A stretch of 64,000 bases of DNA from Ypsolopha sequella (Eukaryota; Arthropoda; Insecta; Lepidoptera; Ypsolophidae): contig OW204004.1 of the NCBI GenBank assembly GCA_934047225.1, positions 6,080,401-6,144,400 of the forward strand. The letters run 5' to 3'. Within the stretch, counting starts at the first letter, position 1, and each line of letters starts with the position of its first letter. Below the pieces are notes generated by a model. That model was not told where the DNA came from and made no database searches. It worked only from the letters and a program-made list of their open reading frames with translations. Below, in pieces: positions 44,829-55,308 of this stretch. The translations under genes were made by a program, and so were the position numbers.

Positions 44829-45370
44829 GTACAAATACAAATACAAAATATCTTTATTGGTTACACAAAAGTAATTTACATGGTCATGTTGTTGGAATTA
44901 CCTTTTAAGCATACAATGCTTGTACCAGGTGACTCAGCTCTTTATATAACTTTACATAATTTAATAAATGTCGAAACAATAATCATTAAACAAGTTTAAT
45001 AAAGATCAGTAACAAGGTTCAATAACCCATGAAAAAAAAAACTGTTCCATGAAAAATGAAATAGCTACCCGACCAAAATGTATTAAACAACGAAATTAAT
45101 ATATTAATTAATTAATAAATCAAATATATAACAAAAAAATAATAAAATTAAAACTGAATAATATTTTAAATTAAACTAAATAAAAAATTCTATCAAGGTC
45201 GCTGCCGTAGTGCGGGAGAGTACCTAGCAGGCTGGCAGCGTTACCTCGTATGGCCAGACTGATTTTCTGGCCGAGGTAAGTCCCAGCCCGAGGGTCCCCG
45301 GAGGCATCGACCAGGCGTTTTGATAGATCTTTATATGAAGAATGTGCACTCGGTCCCACTGAAACAAATG
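44829..45370 (-). mobile_element. 3' end of a non-LTR retrotransposon (- strand)
   Basis: Tail TACAAATACAAATACAAAAT at 44829; - strand coding remnant 45171-45370 with KRLVDASGDPRAGTYLGQKI and RGNAASLLGTLPHYG. AT-rich 3' UTR between. Confidence 0.5.
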
Positions 45371-45792
45371 TTTTTTTTTCTCGATTTCTCAATTTTTTTA
45401 CGAAAGGTTTGTATGGGCCAGTACCAGTACCAGTTTCCGGCTTCCGCAACCTCCAGTATAGACACAAGCAAATGAAAACTTGGCAAGTTGTTCAGTTGTC
45501 ATCAGAAGAGTCATTTAAAGGTTTATTTTCGATTAGAAAATATACCAGTCTTTTTACACTCGCTATATTATTGCTATCGTCTGAAAATGTCAACATTCAT
45601 TCGGTAGAACCGAACCATAAAGTAAGCAATATCTATAAACAAGCTAATAATAGCTAGTTTTAATAATATTAATATAACAAAAAATTGTGTGACGTTAAAT
45701 AGTTTGTAGGATTGCTTTTATTTAAATTGATACGTGATTTATTTATAAATAAATTGCTTTACTACAAACTGTATATATATGAGTATTATTAT

Positions 45793-46199
45793 TTAAGGGG
45801 CTGCACAATGCTAAAATTCAGTCCTGCTTAACTGTCTATCCTGCTCTAATCAGATGCTGCGCACGCAAAACTTCAGTTATTTTGAAATCACGGCTACGTT
45901 AGGACATTCATTATAATTTCTTTATGTAAAAAAGATGTTTTTTTGTAGTTATCTGCGTGTGTTGGTTTCGTTTCAATCGGTTTTGAAATATGGAAACTGA
46001 ATCACTTTTTTCCGTGAAATTCATGCTTTTTTTAAAGTAATATAATTAAAAAAGGATTGAAAGTATGTTTACTTATAAAGTGTAATTAATATTTGTCTTG
46101 AGTAAAAAACACGCCATATTTTTTTCTCATTTTTACCATCTATATTGACGGAACTAAATCCAATGCAAAACTGATGTTTAGCATTGTGGAGCCCCTTAA
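45793..46199. mobile_element. TTAA-bounded non-autonomous element
   Basis: TTAAGGGGCTGCACAATGCT at left, AGCATTGTGGAGCCCCTTAA at right; TTAA 45793-45796 and 46196-46199. Relative: truncated copy at 56774-57107. Confidence 0.85.
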
Positions 46200-46841
46200 G
46201 TTACAAAGTGTATGAACATGGAAACTATTGTAATGCCGAAGGTTGTCTACCAATTATGTACAAAACAAAATTATCCAGAGAATGACCCTTCTCGCGCCGC
46301 ATATCTTAAATTTGGGATATCAAAACCTAAAAGATGTAAGGTGATTTAACTTTTATTTCTTTGCTTTTAGGTCTGATTTTCCAAAAAAAAAAATGTTAGG
46401 TTTTAAAAGGCTTAAAGTTAAAATTTGCAGCTCGAGAATAGGGGTCAAAGTTATTTTTTTAACGTTGTGAAAATTGATCGAAACGAATGATTTAATAAAA
46501 GTTTTGTCTCATATTCTTTTGCATTTTATTTTTTATTGGAAATATTTCATCGATATATCAAACATAATCACACATAGTCTTTAGTGATTCCTATTTAATA
46601 ACAGTTAAGCGATATAGTCCCTTCTCTTAGCATAAAAATAGTTGGTATTTGTGATACCAGCACCATCTTTTAAATTATTATTTTATATCCAAAATTTTAC
46701 ACGAGCTGTAAAGTGCTTGGATCCGCAGGTATGAAATCATCGAAATGGCGGCCACCGCGATTTGAAAACTGAAAATTATTATTGTGATTATAATTTGTGA
46801 ATATGTGTAGGTACATTGCTCTTGCATATAATACAGTTACA
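46200..46841. other. Unassigned AT-rich sequence
   Basis: No repeat or coding signal recognised. Confidence 0.5.
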
Positions 46842-47205
46842 GGTAGTAGAGCTGATGCCGGGCTCGACTGTGGAGGTACCACCATCTTACTTGGAGACCC
46901 CCTCGAAGTAATTCGGGGGAGAGTAAGATGACAGCTCACAGGCAAAAAGCCAGGAGGCCCACCATGCCTGGGATCGATGGATGGCGGTATATCCATCCCT
47001 AATAGCCGGGCCTTATATGGAACAGACTGGTGACGGGCAGCGGCGTCACTGGTGCGAGGGTTCCGGCACCGCGCTCACCAACACGCCCGCCCAGCGTGTG
47101 TGAGTATGGGCATATCTTCCAGGATGACCGCCGGGAGTGGCAATGTCCTGGAAAGGCGTATGTCCAGCAGTGGACGAACTAGGCTGATGGATGGACGATG
47201 ATGAT
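46842..47205 (+). mobile_element. RTE-like retroelement 3' region, copy b
   Basis: Longest copy: GTTACAGGTAGTAGAGCTGA and the GGGGGAGAGTAAGATGAC block, then GAGGGTTCCGGCACCGCGCT, GATGACCGCCGGGAGTGG and GTCCAGCAGTGGACGAACTA, ending in GATGG/GATGAT repeats. Confidence 0.72.
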
Positions 47206-47343
47206 AATACAGCTACAAAAATATTTAAAATTTCGTGTAAATTTAACATTAAAATATTCAGTATTTTAATAATAGTGTCTAAACTAAGTATTCATTTTTG
47301 ACCAAAACTGTATATGGCAGAAATAAAAATTAACCATATTTTT

Positions 47344-48504
47344 AACCGACTTCAAAAAAGGAGGAGGTTCTCAATTCGACAGTATTTTTTTTGTCGTTAC
47401 TCCATAACTCCGTCATTTCTGAACCGATTTGAATAATTCTTTTTTTGTTTGGAAGAGTGTGCTTCCAGGTATTTCCCATTTTGGGTTTGGTCATGATCTA
47501 ATGAAGGTCTTCAGAAATAAGCAGTAGAACACCTCAGAAAATTACAGCATACCTCTCGGGATTGAGGTACTTTCTTTGTACCAGGGTATTGACTTCAGGG
47601 TTTAACTTGTAAATTGACATTCTTCCACATGACCTTCTATACTGGCTTCATCACCATATTAAACTTAGAACTCCTCAACAGATCAGAGCACATAACTCTA
47701 AATTGCGGCAATCACTGTGTTAGAGTGCTGATTAAAGGGTATTACTTGAAAATTATTTAAATACCCACCCCTTGACCCTGGCTTCATCAACATAGAACTC
47801 CTCAACGGATGACAGCACATAACTTTGGATTGTGGCCATCAGTTTGTGTTAGAGTGCTGATTGCAGGGCATTCCTTGAAAATTGCCAGTGTACCCACCTG
47901 ACCTTCGATCCTGGCTTCATTTCCATAGAACTTCTCAACGGATGACAGCACATAACTCGAGATTGCGGTAATCACCTTGTGTTAGGGTGCTGATAGCAGA
48001 AAGCTACATAAATGTAGTCATTACACTTGAACTTCGTTTAATATTAACACCGCGTTTGCAAGAACTACCCATATTTCACTATTTAACCCGTCAACACTAA
48101 AAAATGTGAGATAAAATGAACTTTTAACAAAAAAAAATAGTAACCGAATTTAAATGTAACAGCAGTTAAAAAGTTAAAAATAATTCTATAATGACCGATG
48201 GTACCGAAACAACACTTGTGCGGACTTCTTTCTTCCTGAAACATGTTATCTAGAAATCGGCATATTTCGGTATTTGTCTTTTCACTTTTGTTTTTATTGT
48301 TTTGTGTATATTAGCACATTTGTAAGACAAATAAATTATCTTATATTTTATTTATATTCTCTACGATAGAGCAACATAAAAACCAATATAAGACCGCCGA
48401 CTTCTTCTTTCAGGAAGAACGAAGTCGACAAAAGTGTTGTTTAGGTCATCATAGAATTATTTTAACTTTTTAGTGAATGACTCCTGTTACATTTGAAGTC
48501 GGTT
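47344..48504. mobile_element. AACCGACTTCAA element, copy 2
   Basis: Same architecture and orientation as 11725-12842; AACCGACTTCAAAAAAGGAG at left, TTTGAAGTCGGTTT at right. The hairpin loop region is enlarged at about 48264-48358 by an insert with AATAAATTATCTTA. The palindrome is less perfect than in copy 1. Confidence 0.8.
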
Positions 48505-48982
48505 TCTATTTTTTTAAAGTTTATTTTTCAATTAAATAAAAGTAAAGTGATCGGATTAAAAATGCCTTAGTAAATGTCTCGTGTAATATCGAGTAAAAAG
48601 TTTCTTACGACTATTTAGGTCATAGAGGAATACAATTTTTCTTCTTTGATTAAGCCGATTTTGGATGCTTTAATTTTATTTTTAGTGCTGTCAAAACAAA
48701 ATTTTCTTCATTGCAAAATAGTCCTTAGGTTTCAGGAACAGAAGTTACATAAATTACTTTGGGAAATTTTAAGTTTTGACATCACTATAACTAAAATTAA
48801 AGCCTTCAGAATCGGCTTTAATACCCGTAGACTTTCAATACTGAAAGTTTGTGATATTACTTAACTTCGTAATTTTTTTCTGTCAAGTTAACTTAAAGCT
48901 ATTGCGTTTTTGCTAAGACATGCCCATCAGAAGTATAGTCTACTATCTAAATATATTATTTTTATTAAACCGATTAGCCAAG

Positions 48983-49409
48983 TTACACAATGTGAAATAA
49001 AATCGACACTTTTAGAACGTGCATATCTACTTCAGTAAATAATAAATTATTTTGATAAAATAGTATATTATTTTTGGATTCTTTTTCTAGGGATCTGTTA
49101 GAACAGAAACGCGATTGGAGAAATTCGGCTCCATAGAAATATTTATTGAAATGAGGTCTTTTTCGACACCAATTCTCCTGGTTTGACAATTTGTAATGAC
49201 ATATATATGGACTGTTATTATATTATATTAGATGGATTGTAACAGTATCTAGGACTGGTTAAACGAAATTTTGATAGCAACTTTAGTATATTTTATATTA
49301 ATAAAAAACCGACTTTTTGCTACTTTTCCTCGAATCCGTCCCTCTCGCACTGAGGATTTTTTCGCATATGGAGTAAAAGGGACGCTAAAACTTTTACATA
49401 TCGCCTTAA
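48983..49409. mobile_element. TTAA-bounded non-autonomous element
   Basis: Inverted relative of 17255-17669; right end TACATATCGCCTTAA (TTAA 49406-49409), left end TTAC with terminal GGCG lost. Shares GAACGTGCATATCTACTTCAG and GGATTCTTTTTCTAGGGATC. Confidence 0.75.
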
Positions 49410-49499
49410 GTTGTACATTTAATATTATACGGACCGTTAACGAATAAGGAACCTTCAGTCCAAATTACATGTTGGCCAGCACCGCCGTTTGGTCTAGGC

Positions 49500-49879
49500 C
49501 AGGGATGGCGAACCAACACGCGTGCCATTGATGGCACGAGACAAAATATTTTGGGCACGCCAGTAATCGAAACGGTTTGCATTTTAGTTATAAGTAACAC
49601 AGTTCACTATGAAGTTTTGAGTTGATAGTACTTAGTTTCATTATTTTTCCAATAATCATCGTCATATATTTAAGAGCTTGGCTCTTATCTGTGTTGCTCG
49701 CTCCATTGAGTTCTGTTCATAGCCAACTCCTTCAGTTCTTGGTATATGACACGACTCTAGCCTTTTCCAATAATTACTAAGTCAAAATTATTTGACGGTA
49801 CGTCTATTGCCTCATTGACGTCATTAAACATTTCTTTAGAAAAAATGGCACGCTGATCCATAAAGGTTCGCTATCCCTG
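49500..49879. mobile_element. hAT-type non-autonomous element, 8-bp TSD
   Basis: CAGGGATGGCGAACC at left and GGTTCGCTATCCCTG at right, with GTCTAGGC (49492-49499) and GTCTAGGT (49880-49887) as 7/8 matching duplications. Internal GGCACGCGTGCCATTGATGG and ATGGCACGC blocks. Lies 320 bp upstream of the DUF4779-like ATG. Confidence 0.85.
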
Positions 49880-50120
49880 GTCTAGGTGTTGATAGAGATC
49901 AGTCAGTCAGGGTATGTCTTTTCAAATATTGATTATCAAAACATTCTATGATGAAGTTCAAAGACATTCAGTGAAGTGACCGCCTAAATATGCCATTGTT
50001 GCCTTGTTATTGTTTGCTTGGCCTACTAGATACCGACACCAGAGGAAGTGTCACAATATTGCCAGTGACCTGGCCCAAGCTATTGTGATTAAAACAATGT
50101 GTTTACAGTCAAACCAATTG

Positions 50121-50153
50121 ATATACAGCTGATTAGAGATGCCAGGGATCAGT
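50121..50153 (+). promoter_or_regulatory. TATA-like element and arthropod initiator of the DUF4779-like gene
   Basis: ATATAC at 50121-50126 lies 28 bp before TCAGT (50149-50153), the arthropod initiator consensus; the ATG follows 46 bp after the TCAGT. Spacing fits a core promoter. It supports an intronless gene with a short leader, but is only a sequence match. Confidence 0.45.
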
Positions 50154-50198
50154 CCTTAACTTTATCAACGCAGACACGGTCGCAAGTGTCTAAAAAAG

Positions 50199-51569
50199 AT
50201 GTACCGTTTAATACTGTTGTGTTTCTACGCGACCCGTGTGCTATCAGGAAGAACTGTTCATGAACTCTACATCTCAAGAAAATTAAACACAGGATTAAAC
50301 GCAGCCCCTTTAAAAACCGGCTTCCTTTACAAACAATTGGATGCCAATCCTCGAATACTAGCTAGTTTCGAAAAAAAGGGACGCATTAAACATGAAGCTG
50401 TTTCTCCAATCGACTACAATTTTCAGAAGGCAAAAGCGAATTCGAGGATTTTAGAACTACGCCGGAAATATAAATCTAAAACAGTGCCTTCGTATAGAAG
50501 GAAAAGGGATGTAGAAGATGTTCATTCCTTCATGCATTACAAGCCATCGAAAGAAGAAATGCAATACAAAACGTTTGGGTTCCATAGTGATCATGATGAT
50601 GTGAGAACTAATTTGGGAAATTATAATACTTGGCCATTTTTAAATCTGTCTCCTTTTGAGTATGACCATTCGGTTGTTGATGATCACTATATGACACCGA
50701 TGAAAGAAAAGCGCTATGCTAGCGGAACTCTAGACTCTTTGATAATTCCCGTTCATGAGCATGTAGAAGAAGACGTACCATATATGTCTACGTATGATCA
50801 TTCACAAACAACTTATAGAATACCCAATTACGAACCAGTCACGGAATATTACCCAATGTACAAGAATCCGTATTTCTATAACAACAAAATTGATGAAGAT
50901 TCTTTCTTCTTCAATGGGTTAGATTTATCCGATTCACGCCCTACTGAAAAGTATTTAGATTACAACTATGATAAAGATGTTAAATATGGACCTAATTTGA
51001 ACAGAGATTCAAATGAAGAGTCTGATGAAAAACATTATAACGATAAATATAAAAATTTCGATCATCAGGAAAAAGGTGATCATAAAAGACTGAATGAGAA
51101 AGCTGGATATGAGCACGCCGGGAAAAAATATATAGGTTTTAAAGATGATAAAAATAAGTTCAATAAGAAGTTCGCCGAAGAAGACCACAAAATTGATAGG
51201 AGTTATTTGGTTAAAAACATGCAGGATAAAGCTGAAAATAAGAAAGGTTTTCATAGAGTATATCATAAGGATGAATATCAAATGGATAAAGAGTTTCATG
51301 ATAATACAGCCAATGTTCATGTTGTAGATGATAAGGGTCATTCAAAGTATCGTAATAGTGGATCAGCTGGGTCTTCCGAATCTTCCGCTGCTGCTGCGTT
51401 GGGTGATGAAGCTAATGCCTTCCATAAGGTTGGTTCAGCTGAAACTGGCAGATTTAAGGATGGTTATAGTGGCAGTGACACGGTGCATGAATATAATAAC
51501 ACAGGAGAAGGCCAAAGCGATAACAATCAGCATGGATCATGGCTTTATAATATTAATAATAAAAAATAA
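50199..51569 (+). CDS. Secreted charged protein, DUF4779-like (insect cuticle-associated)
   Basis: Single ATG-started ORF of 456 residues; AAAAAG before the ATG is an acceptable start context. Residues 1-17 (MYRLILLCFYATRVLSG) form a signal peptide. RRKR at 100-103 is a furin-type cleavage site, so residues 18-103 look like a propeptide. The middle is rich in Tyr, Asp, Glu and Pro. From about 300 to 456 it becomes a Lys/Asp/His/Gly-rich segment with KGFHRVYHKDEYQMDKEF, a pattern I associate with insect DUF4779 proteins, followed by a Ser/Ala stretch (GSSESSAAAALGDEA) and a His-bearing tail. No cysteine follows the signal peptide. The family is secreted, insect-specific and of unknown biochemical role; cuticle or extracellular matrix is inferred from composition. 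It has no neighbours in an operon-like sense and is flanked by repeats. An upstream non-coding exon cannot be excluded. Confidence 0.85.
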   Translation: MYRLILLCFYATRVLSGRTVHELYISRKLNTGLNAAPLKTGFLYKQLDANPRILASFEKKGRIKHEAVSPIDYNFQKAKANSRILELRRKYKSKTVPSYRRKRDVEDVHSFMHYKPSKEEMQYKTFGFHSDHDDVRTNLGNYNTWPFLNLSPFEYDHSVVDDHYMTPMKEKRYASGTLDSLIIPVHEHVEEDVPYMSTYDHSQTTYRIPNYEPVTEYYPMYKNPYFYNNKIDEDSFFFNGLDLSDSRPTEKYLDYNYDKDVKYGPNLNRDSNEESDEKHYNDKYKNFDHQEKGDHKRLNEKAGYEHAGKKYIGFKDDKNKFNKKFAEEDHKIDRSYLVKNMQDKAENKKGFHRVYHKDEYQMDKEFHDNTANVHVVDDKGHSKYRNSGSAGSSESSAAAALGDEANAFHKVGSAETGRFKDGYSGSDTVHEYNNTGEGQSDNNQHGSWLYNINNKK

Positions 51570-51645
51570 AGATAATTCTAAACTATTTCTTTTTTCAATC
51601 TAACATTTATTATTTTTGAATTGTATACAATATACTTAAATATAC

Positions 51646-51651
51646 AATAAA
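51646..51651 (+). terminator. Poly(A) signal of the DUF4779-like gene
   Basis: AATAAA 77 bp after the stop codon. Another AATAAA (51565-51570) overlaps the stop codon TAA itself. A SINE begins about 10 bp after the downstream signal. Confidence 0.5.
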
Positions 51652-51659
51652 AATATCGT

Positions 51660-51955
51660 CACGACATGAATCCCCGAGGGGGTGTCAGAAGTGGTCCGAG
51701 TGTGAACTGCGAAATGCAAGTCACAGTCCATACTCGATACACCCGCGTTTCACCGACGTTTATTACATCCCAACGGGATGGGTGGTAATCCCGATCGCCG
51801 TACTTCGGGCACAAATACACGCATGCAGGTTTCCTTACGATGTTCTCCTTCACCGTTCAGCAAGTGGTAAGTAAGAAGAAATACTATGCACATAAATTCC
51901 GAAAAACTCATTGGTGCACGCCCGACCGGGGATCGAACCTGGATCTCAAGATTGA
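51660..51955 (-). mobile_element. Lepidopteran tRNA-derived SINE
   Basis: On the - strand: box-B-like GGTTCGATCCCCGGTCGGGC near 51947-51928, then GAACATCGTAAGGAAACCTG and a body ending at about 51660. The AAGGAAACCTGCATG block is a common lepidopteran SINE. The tRNA head is truncated (no box A). It begins 10 bp after the poly(A) signal of the DUF4779-like gene. Confidence 0.7.
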
Positions 51956-52049
51956 GAGTTGAGATTAATAAATGTTATAAATCTAGGAAAGTAATAGGTA
52001 CCATTCAAGTACCCTTTTTAAATTCCTATAATACGTTCTTTTTCGAGAA

Positions 52050-52300
52050 ACTATTTTTAGGGTTCCGTACCCAAAGGGTGCCAAACGGGGCCCTATTACT
52101 AAGCCTCCGCTATCCGTCTGGGGTCTACAGCTTCAGCCGTAATAGGTAGCCAGTTCAAATTTTCGCAGAATGCGTGTTACTATGGCCTCTATCACGGCAA
52201 ATAAAAATCGGGCTAAGTGCGAGTTGGACTCGCGCACAAAGGGTTCCATGCCACCACTCAATAAGGGTACGGAACACAAAAAATATGGTAAATAATTCCA
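52050..52300. repeat. GGGTTCCGTAC dispersed repeat
   Basis: TTTAGGGTTCCGTACCCAAA, TCTACAGCTTCAGCCGTAAT, then TAAGTGCGAGTTGGACTCGC. Related pieces at 24236-24290, 28110-28260, 29640-29850, 53430-53560, 54285-55290 and 60560-60612. Confidence 0.65.
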
Positions 52301-52494
52301 GTTTGCAGTTATGGAAGTCCAACTATTTCAATACTTGTAATTAATAGGTTTTGATTCCCTTGCGAGTGTCAAAAATTTGTATGAAATTGATTATGTAAAG
52401 TGCTATAACTTTTTTTCTCGTTGATTTCGAAGCCTGATTTTTTTACAGCACCATGGGGCCGTAGGTTTTTGTAGGATGTATCAGTTTCAAGTTA

Positions 52495-53283
52495 TAGATG
52501 CCGCTGAACACGCTCTAAAAATGAAATGGCAATGGGTAGGACATGTGGCGAGAATGAATATAATAGACTGTGCCAGGTGGACAAATATTATCAAATCAAA
52601 TCAGCGTTTATTTGTTCAATTTTTGGTAAATTAATTGGGTGTTACATTCGGGTTGATCACGAGTCCTCAAAAATCTGCCAATGAAGGCGTACAAATATTT
52701 AGTACCTATAGCATGCATCGTTGTCATATTAAACATTTAAATTGTACAATTTCATATTTACAATGTCAAAAATAATAATGAAAAATGTCAAGAAAGAAGT
52801 TACAAAGAATATGAACTTATTTCGTTGAATATGGATATAAATGTCTACCATTTCAAATTCTCCTCATAGGCAAAAAACTCCTTTACAGAGTAGAAACAGT
52901 GGCTCAGTAACCAGTTGTGTATTTTACGCTTAAATTCATTCTGCGTTATGTTTTTAAAATCATCAGGAAGGGCGTTAAATACTTTGACAGCCATATAATA
53001 AACATTTTGTTGTGTTACTGTTAGTTTACATGTGGGGATAAACAATCTGTCACCTACCCTATTCTACCCTATATCACAAACTGGAAACCTCAAATTGGCA
53101 AACGAAAAATCGGTCGTCAAAAACGTCGATGGGAAGATGACATAGTAAGCGCAGCCGGAAGACAATGGAGAACAATTGCTCAAGATAGAGAGAAATAGAA
53201 AGAAATAGAAAAGTCCTACCTAGATATTTTTAAGGAAACTAAGCATTACGATGAGGGAGGCCATGGTCAGAACGACCTCTAGT
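52495..53283 (+). pseudogene. RTE-like ORF C-terminus split by a Jockey-like insertion
   Basis: AEHALKMKWQWVGHVARMN at 52505-52560 up to ACAAATATTATC, then after the insert (52591-53065) the same frame resumes NWKPQIGKRKIGRQKRRWED and AAGRQWRTIAQDREK, TAG, KEIEKSYLDIF. This is the C-terminal signature of RTE-class reverse transcriptase proteins. Confidence 0.75.
52591..53065 (-). mobile_element. 5'-truncated Jockey-like LINE inserted in the RTE fragment
   Basis: 3' tail on the left (AAATCAAATCAAATC), - strand ORF 52845-53045 with YYMAVKVFNALPDDFKN, FKRKIHNWLLS and CFYSVKEF, the usual end of Jockey ORF2. Short AT-rich target repeats (TATTATCAA/TATATCACA) are possible. Confidence 0.75.
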
Positions 53284-53689
53284 TTTTTTTTTCAAGCTAG
53301 TATTATACTTGATACACTTATCCTAATATTTATATACATTTTTTTTCTAACACTTTAAATTTTGTAAAACTATAATTTGTTATTTAAGAAAACTAGAAAT
53401 AAATTGGCTAATAAATAAATAAATAAAAATCAGTTTCAACTTGATATCTCGTTCGGGGGCCGAGCAAAAGGGTTTTGACAGACAGACAGACGGACGGACG
53501 GACGGACAGACGGACAACAAAGTGATCCTATAAGGGTTCCGTTTTTGCATTTTAAGGGCGTAGTCAGGGATTTTGTTAACAGGGGGGCGGCAAGGGAAAG
53601 CTGCTACACACAGACAATATATTTGAATGAATGTTTAAATTAGGTGCAATTACAAAAAAAAAATTACCTACTCTTTGACATAGACATAT

Positions 53690-54290
53690 CTTTCTTTATT
53701 GGTAGATAATATTAATTACAGGTCCAGATAATTACACTTGTTATTAACGCATGTAAATTTACAATAATTAGAATACTATATTAAAAACGAAAATTAAATT
53801 TATTATATAAGGTATTGCAACTTAAATTGAAAGTAATTTAGGAGGTGATTCAGTAGCGTTAATACATCACATTCCACTGCAGAACACTTTTTTTTGCGTG
53901 AACTTTTTTTTCACTTCTCAGTACAAAGTGGTCCGATCAGCTGACTCAGTTTGTATGGACAAGTGAAGAAAAAGTTTGCGCAAAAAAAAGTACTTTGCAG
54001 TGGAATGTGATGTATTAACGATACTGAATCACCTCCTAAATTACTTTCCATTTAAATTGAAAGACCTTATACAGACAGATTAAAAGAGACAAAGAAGATA
54101 ATTTTAAAAACGTCATTATTAATAACACAAATGAAATTCAAAGAATTAATTAAGTATTCTACCAATAAACTGACTTCTCGGCAAGCCATGATTTTAATTT
54201 TGTTTTGAAAATGGACACATTTGATATATTCTGGTAAATTGTTGCATACTTTTGGCCCCATGATATTTATCGTTTTAGCCGTTTTTAGGG
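53690..54290 (-). mobile_element. Jockey-like LINE 3' fragment with a MITE inside
   Basis: - strand 54067-54261 reads MGPKVCNNLPEYIKCVHFQN then KIKIMACREVS; resembles the KVFN.LP...K region of Jockey ORF2 ends. The MITE 53829-54049 splits its 3' UTR. Confidence 0.55.
53829..54049. mobile_element. Fold-back MITE inside a Jockey-like fragment
   Basis: AAAGTAATTTAGGAGGTGAT + TCAGTAGCGTTAATACATCA pairs with TGATGTATTAACGATACTGA + ATCACCTCCTAAATTACTTT. Direct repeats TTAAATTGA flank it. Confidence 0.78.
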
Positions 54291-55290
54291 TTCCGTAGTC
54301 ATTAAGAAAAAAAAAAACAAAACGTAAAAATATCTTTATTGACCATAAAACATCATAAAATACAAAATACTGACTGCTAAAAAAAAAGTGTTAACTGTAA
54401 GCTAGGAGTCAGCACATTCCCATAATTTCAGTTTGTTATAATCAATAGCCAAAAAGGTACATACAAAATTATGAAACAATTTTTAATTATTTTTAACTTA
54501 ACTTAATGTTAGTATTTTAACTAAGAGTGAACAAATTAATAACTGTAGATTTTTTTTATAAAATTATCGACTGCTCTTTCTATAACTATCACAAAATATT
54601 AAAAGTGCAATTAACAGTAAAGAGACATTAACTATTAACAATTAGATTAGAAAATGAAGGTTTAACATTTGGTCAGTTTTTTTTTTTTTCGTGGTAGTAG
54701 TGTTAGTAATTGCTAAAATTAAAATTATATAAAGAAACCCTTCTAGTTTCGCCATGTCCGTCTGTAGGTCTGTCTGTCTGTCCGCGGCTTAGCTCAGAGA
54801 CTCTTAGTACTAGAAAGCTGTAATTTGGAATGAGTATACATATTAATCACGCCGACAAACTGGTGAATTTGTTGAAAAAAATGTTTTTAGGGTACCTCCG
54901 CTACACGCAAGGTGGTAATGTTTTTTTTTCTCGTCTAGCCCATGGTGTGAGATGTCGTTGGATAGGTCGTTCAAAAATGTTGCGGAAGTACGAAAACTAT
55001 TTTTCGATTCAGGGAACCGTTTGCGAAATAATAAGACTGTACATGAGCCTAGAGCATGAACAACGCCAGACTTTCGAGGATTCGTTTGAAGAAATTCGGA
55101 CTCTCCTTGTATTGAAAAAAAAAAATACATTTGATCAGGCGCTACCATTTTAGCGCCTTGTTTTTTGTCAAGGCATCTATATTGTTGTCATTTATCTTTT
55201 TAGGGTTCCGTATGTGGATTGTGTAATCCTAGTAGGAACCCTTTGTGCGCTAGACCGACTCACACTTGGTCAAATTGTATTGTTTTAGTT
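54285..55290. repeat. GGGTTCCGTA dispersed repeat with a LINE tail inside
   Basis: Starts TTTTTAGGGTTCCGTAGTCA and ends at ACTCACACTTGGTCAAATTG. 54300-54720 looks like a separate A-rich retroelement 3' end (ATATCTTTATTGACC, - strand). ORFs here (54830-55153, both strands) are repeat-borne. Confidence 0.55.
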
Positions 55291-55308
55291 TTTCATAGAT
55301 AGTAACCG

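Noticed and set aside
45409..45657. 82-residue + strand ORF
   Set aside because: Begins in a MITE arm antisense to a LINE remnant; no independent support.
51009..51341. 110-residue hydrophobic - strand ORF
   Set aside because: Antisense shadow of the Lys/Asp-rich part of the DUF4779-like gene.
54830..55153. Overlapping 107- and 101-residue ORFs
   Set aside because: Part of the GGGTTCCGTA dispersed repeat, seen in pieces elsewhere in the window.
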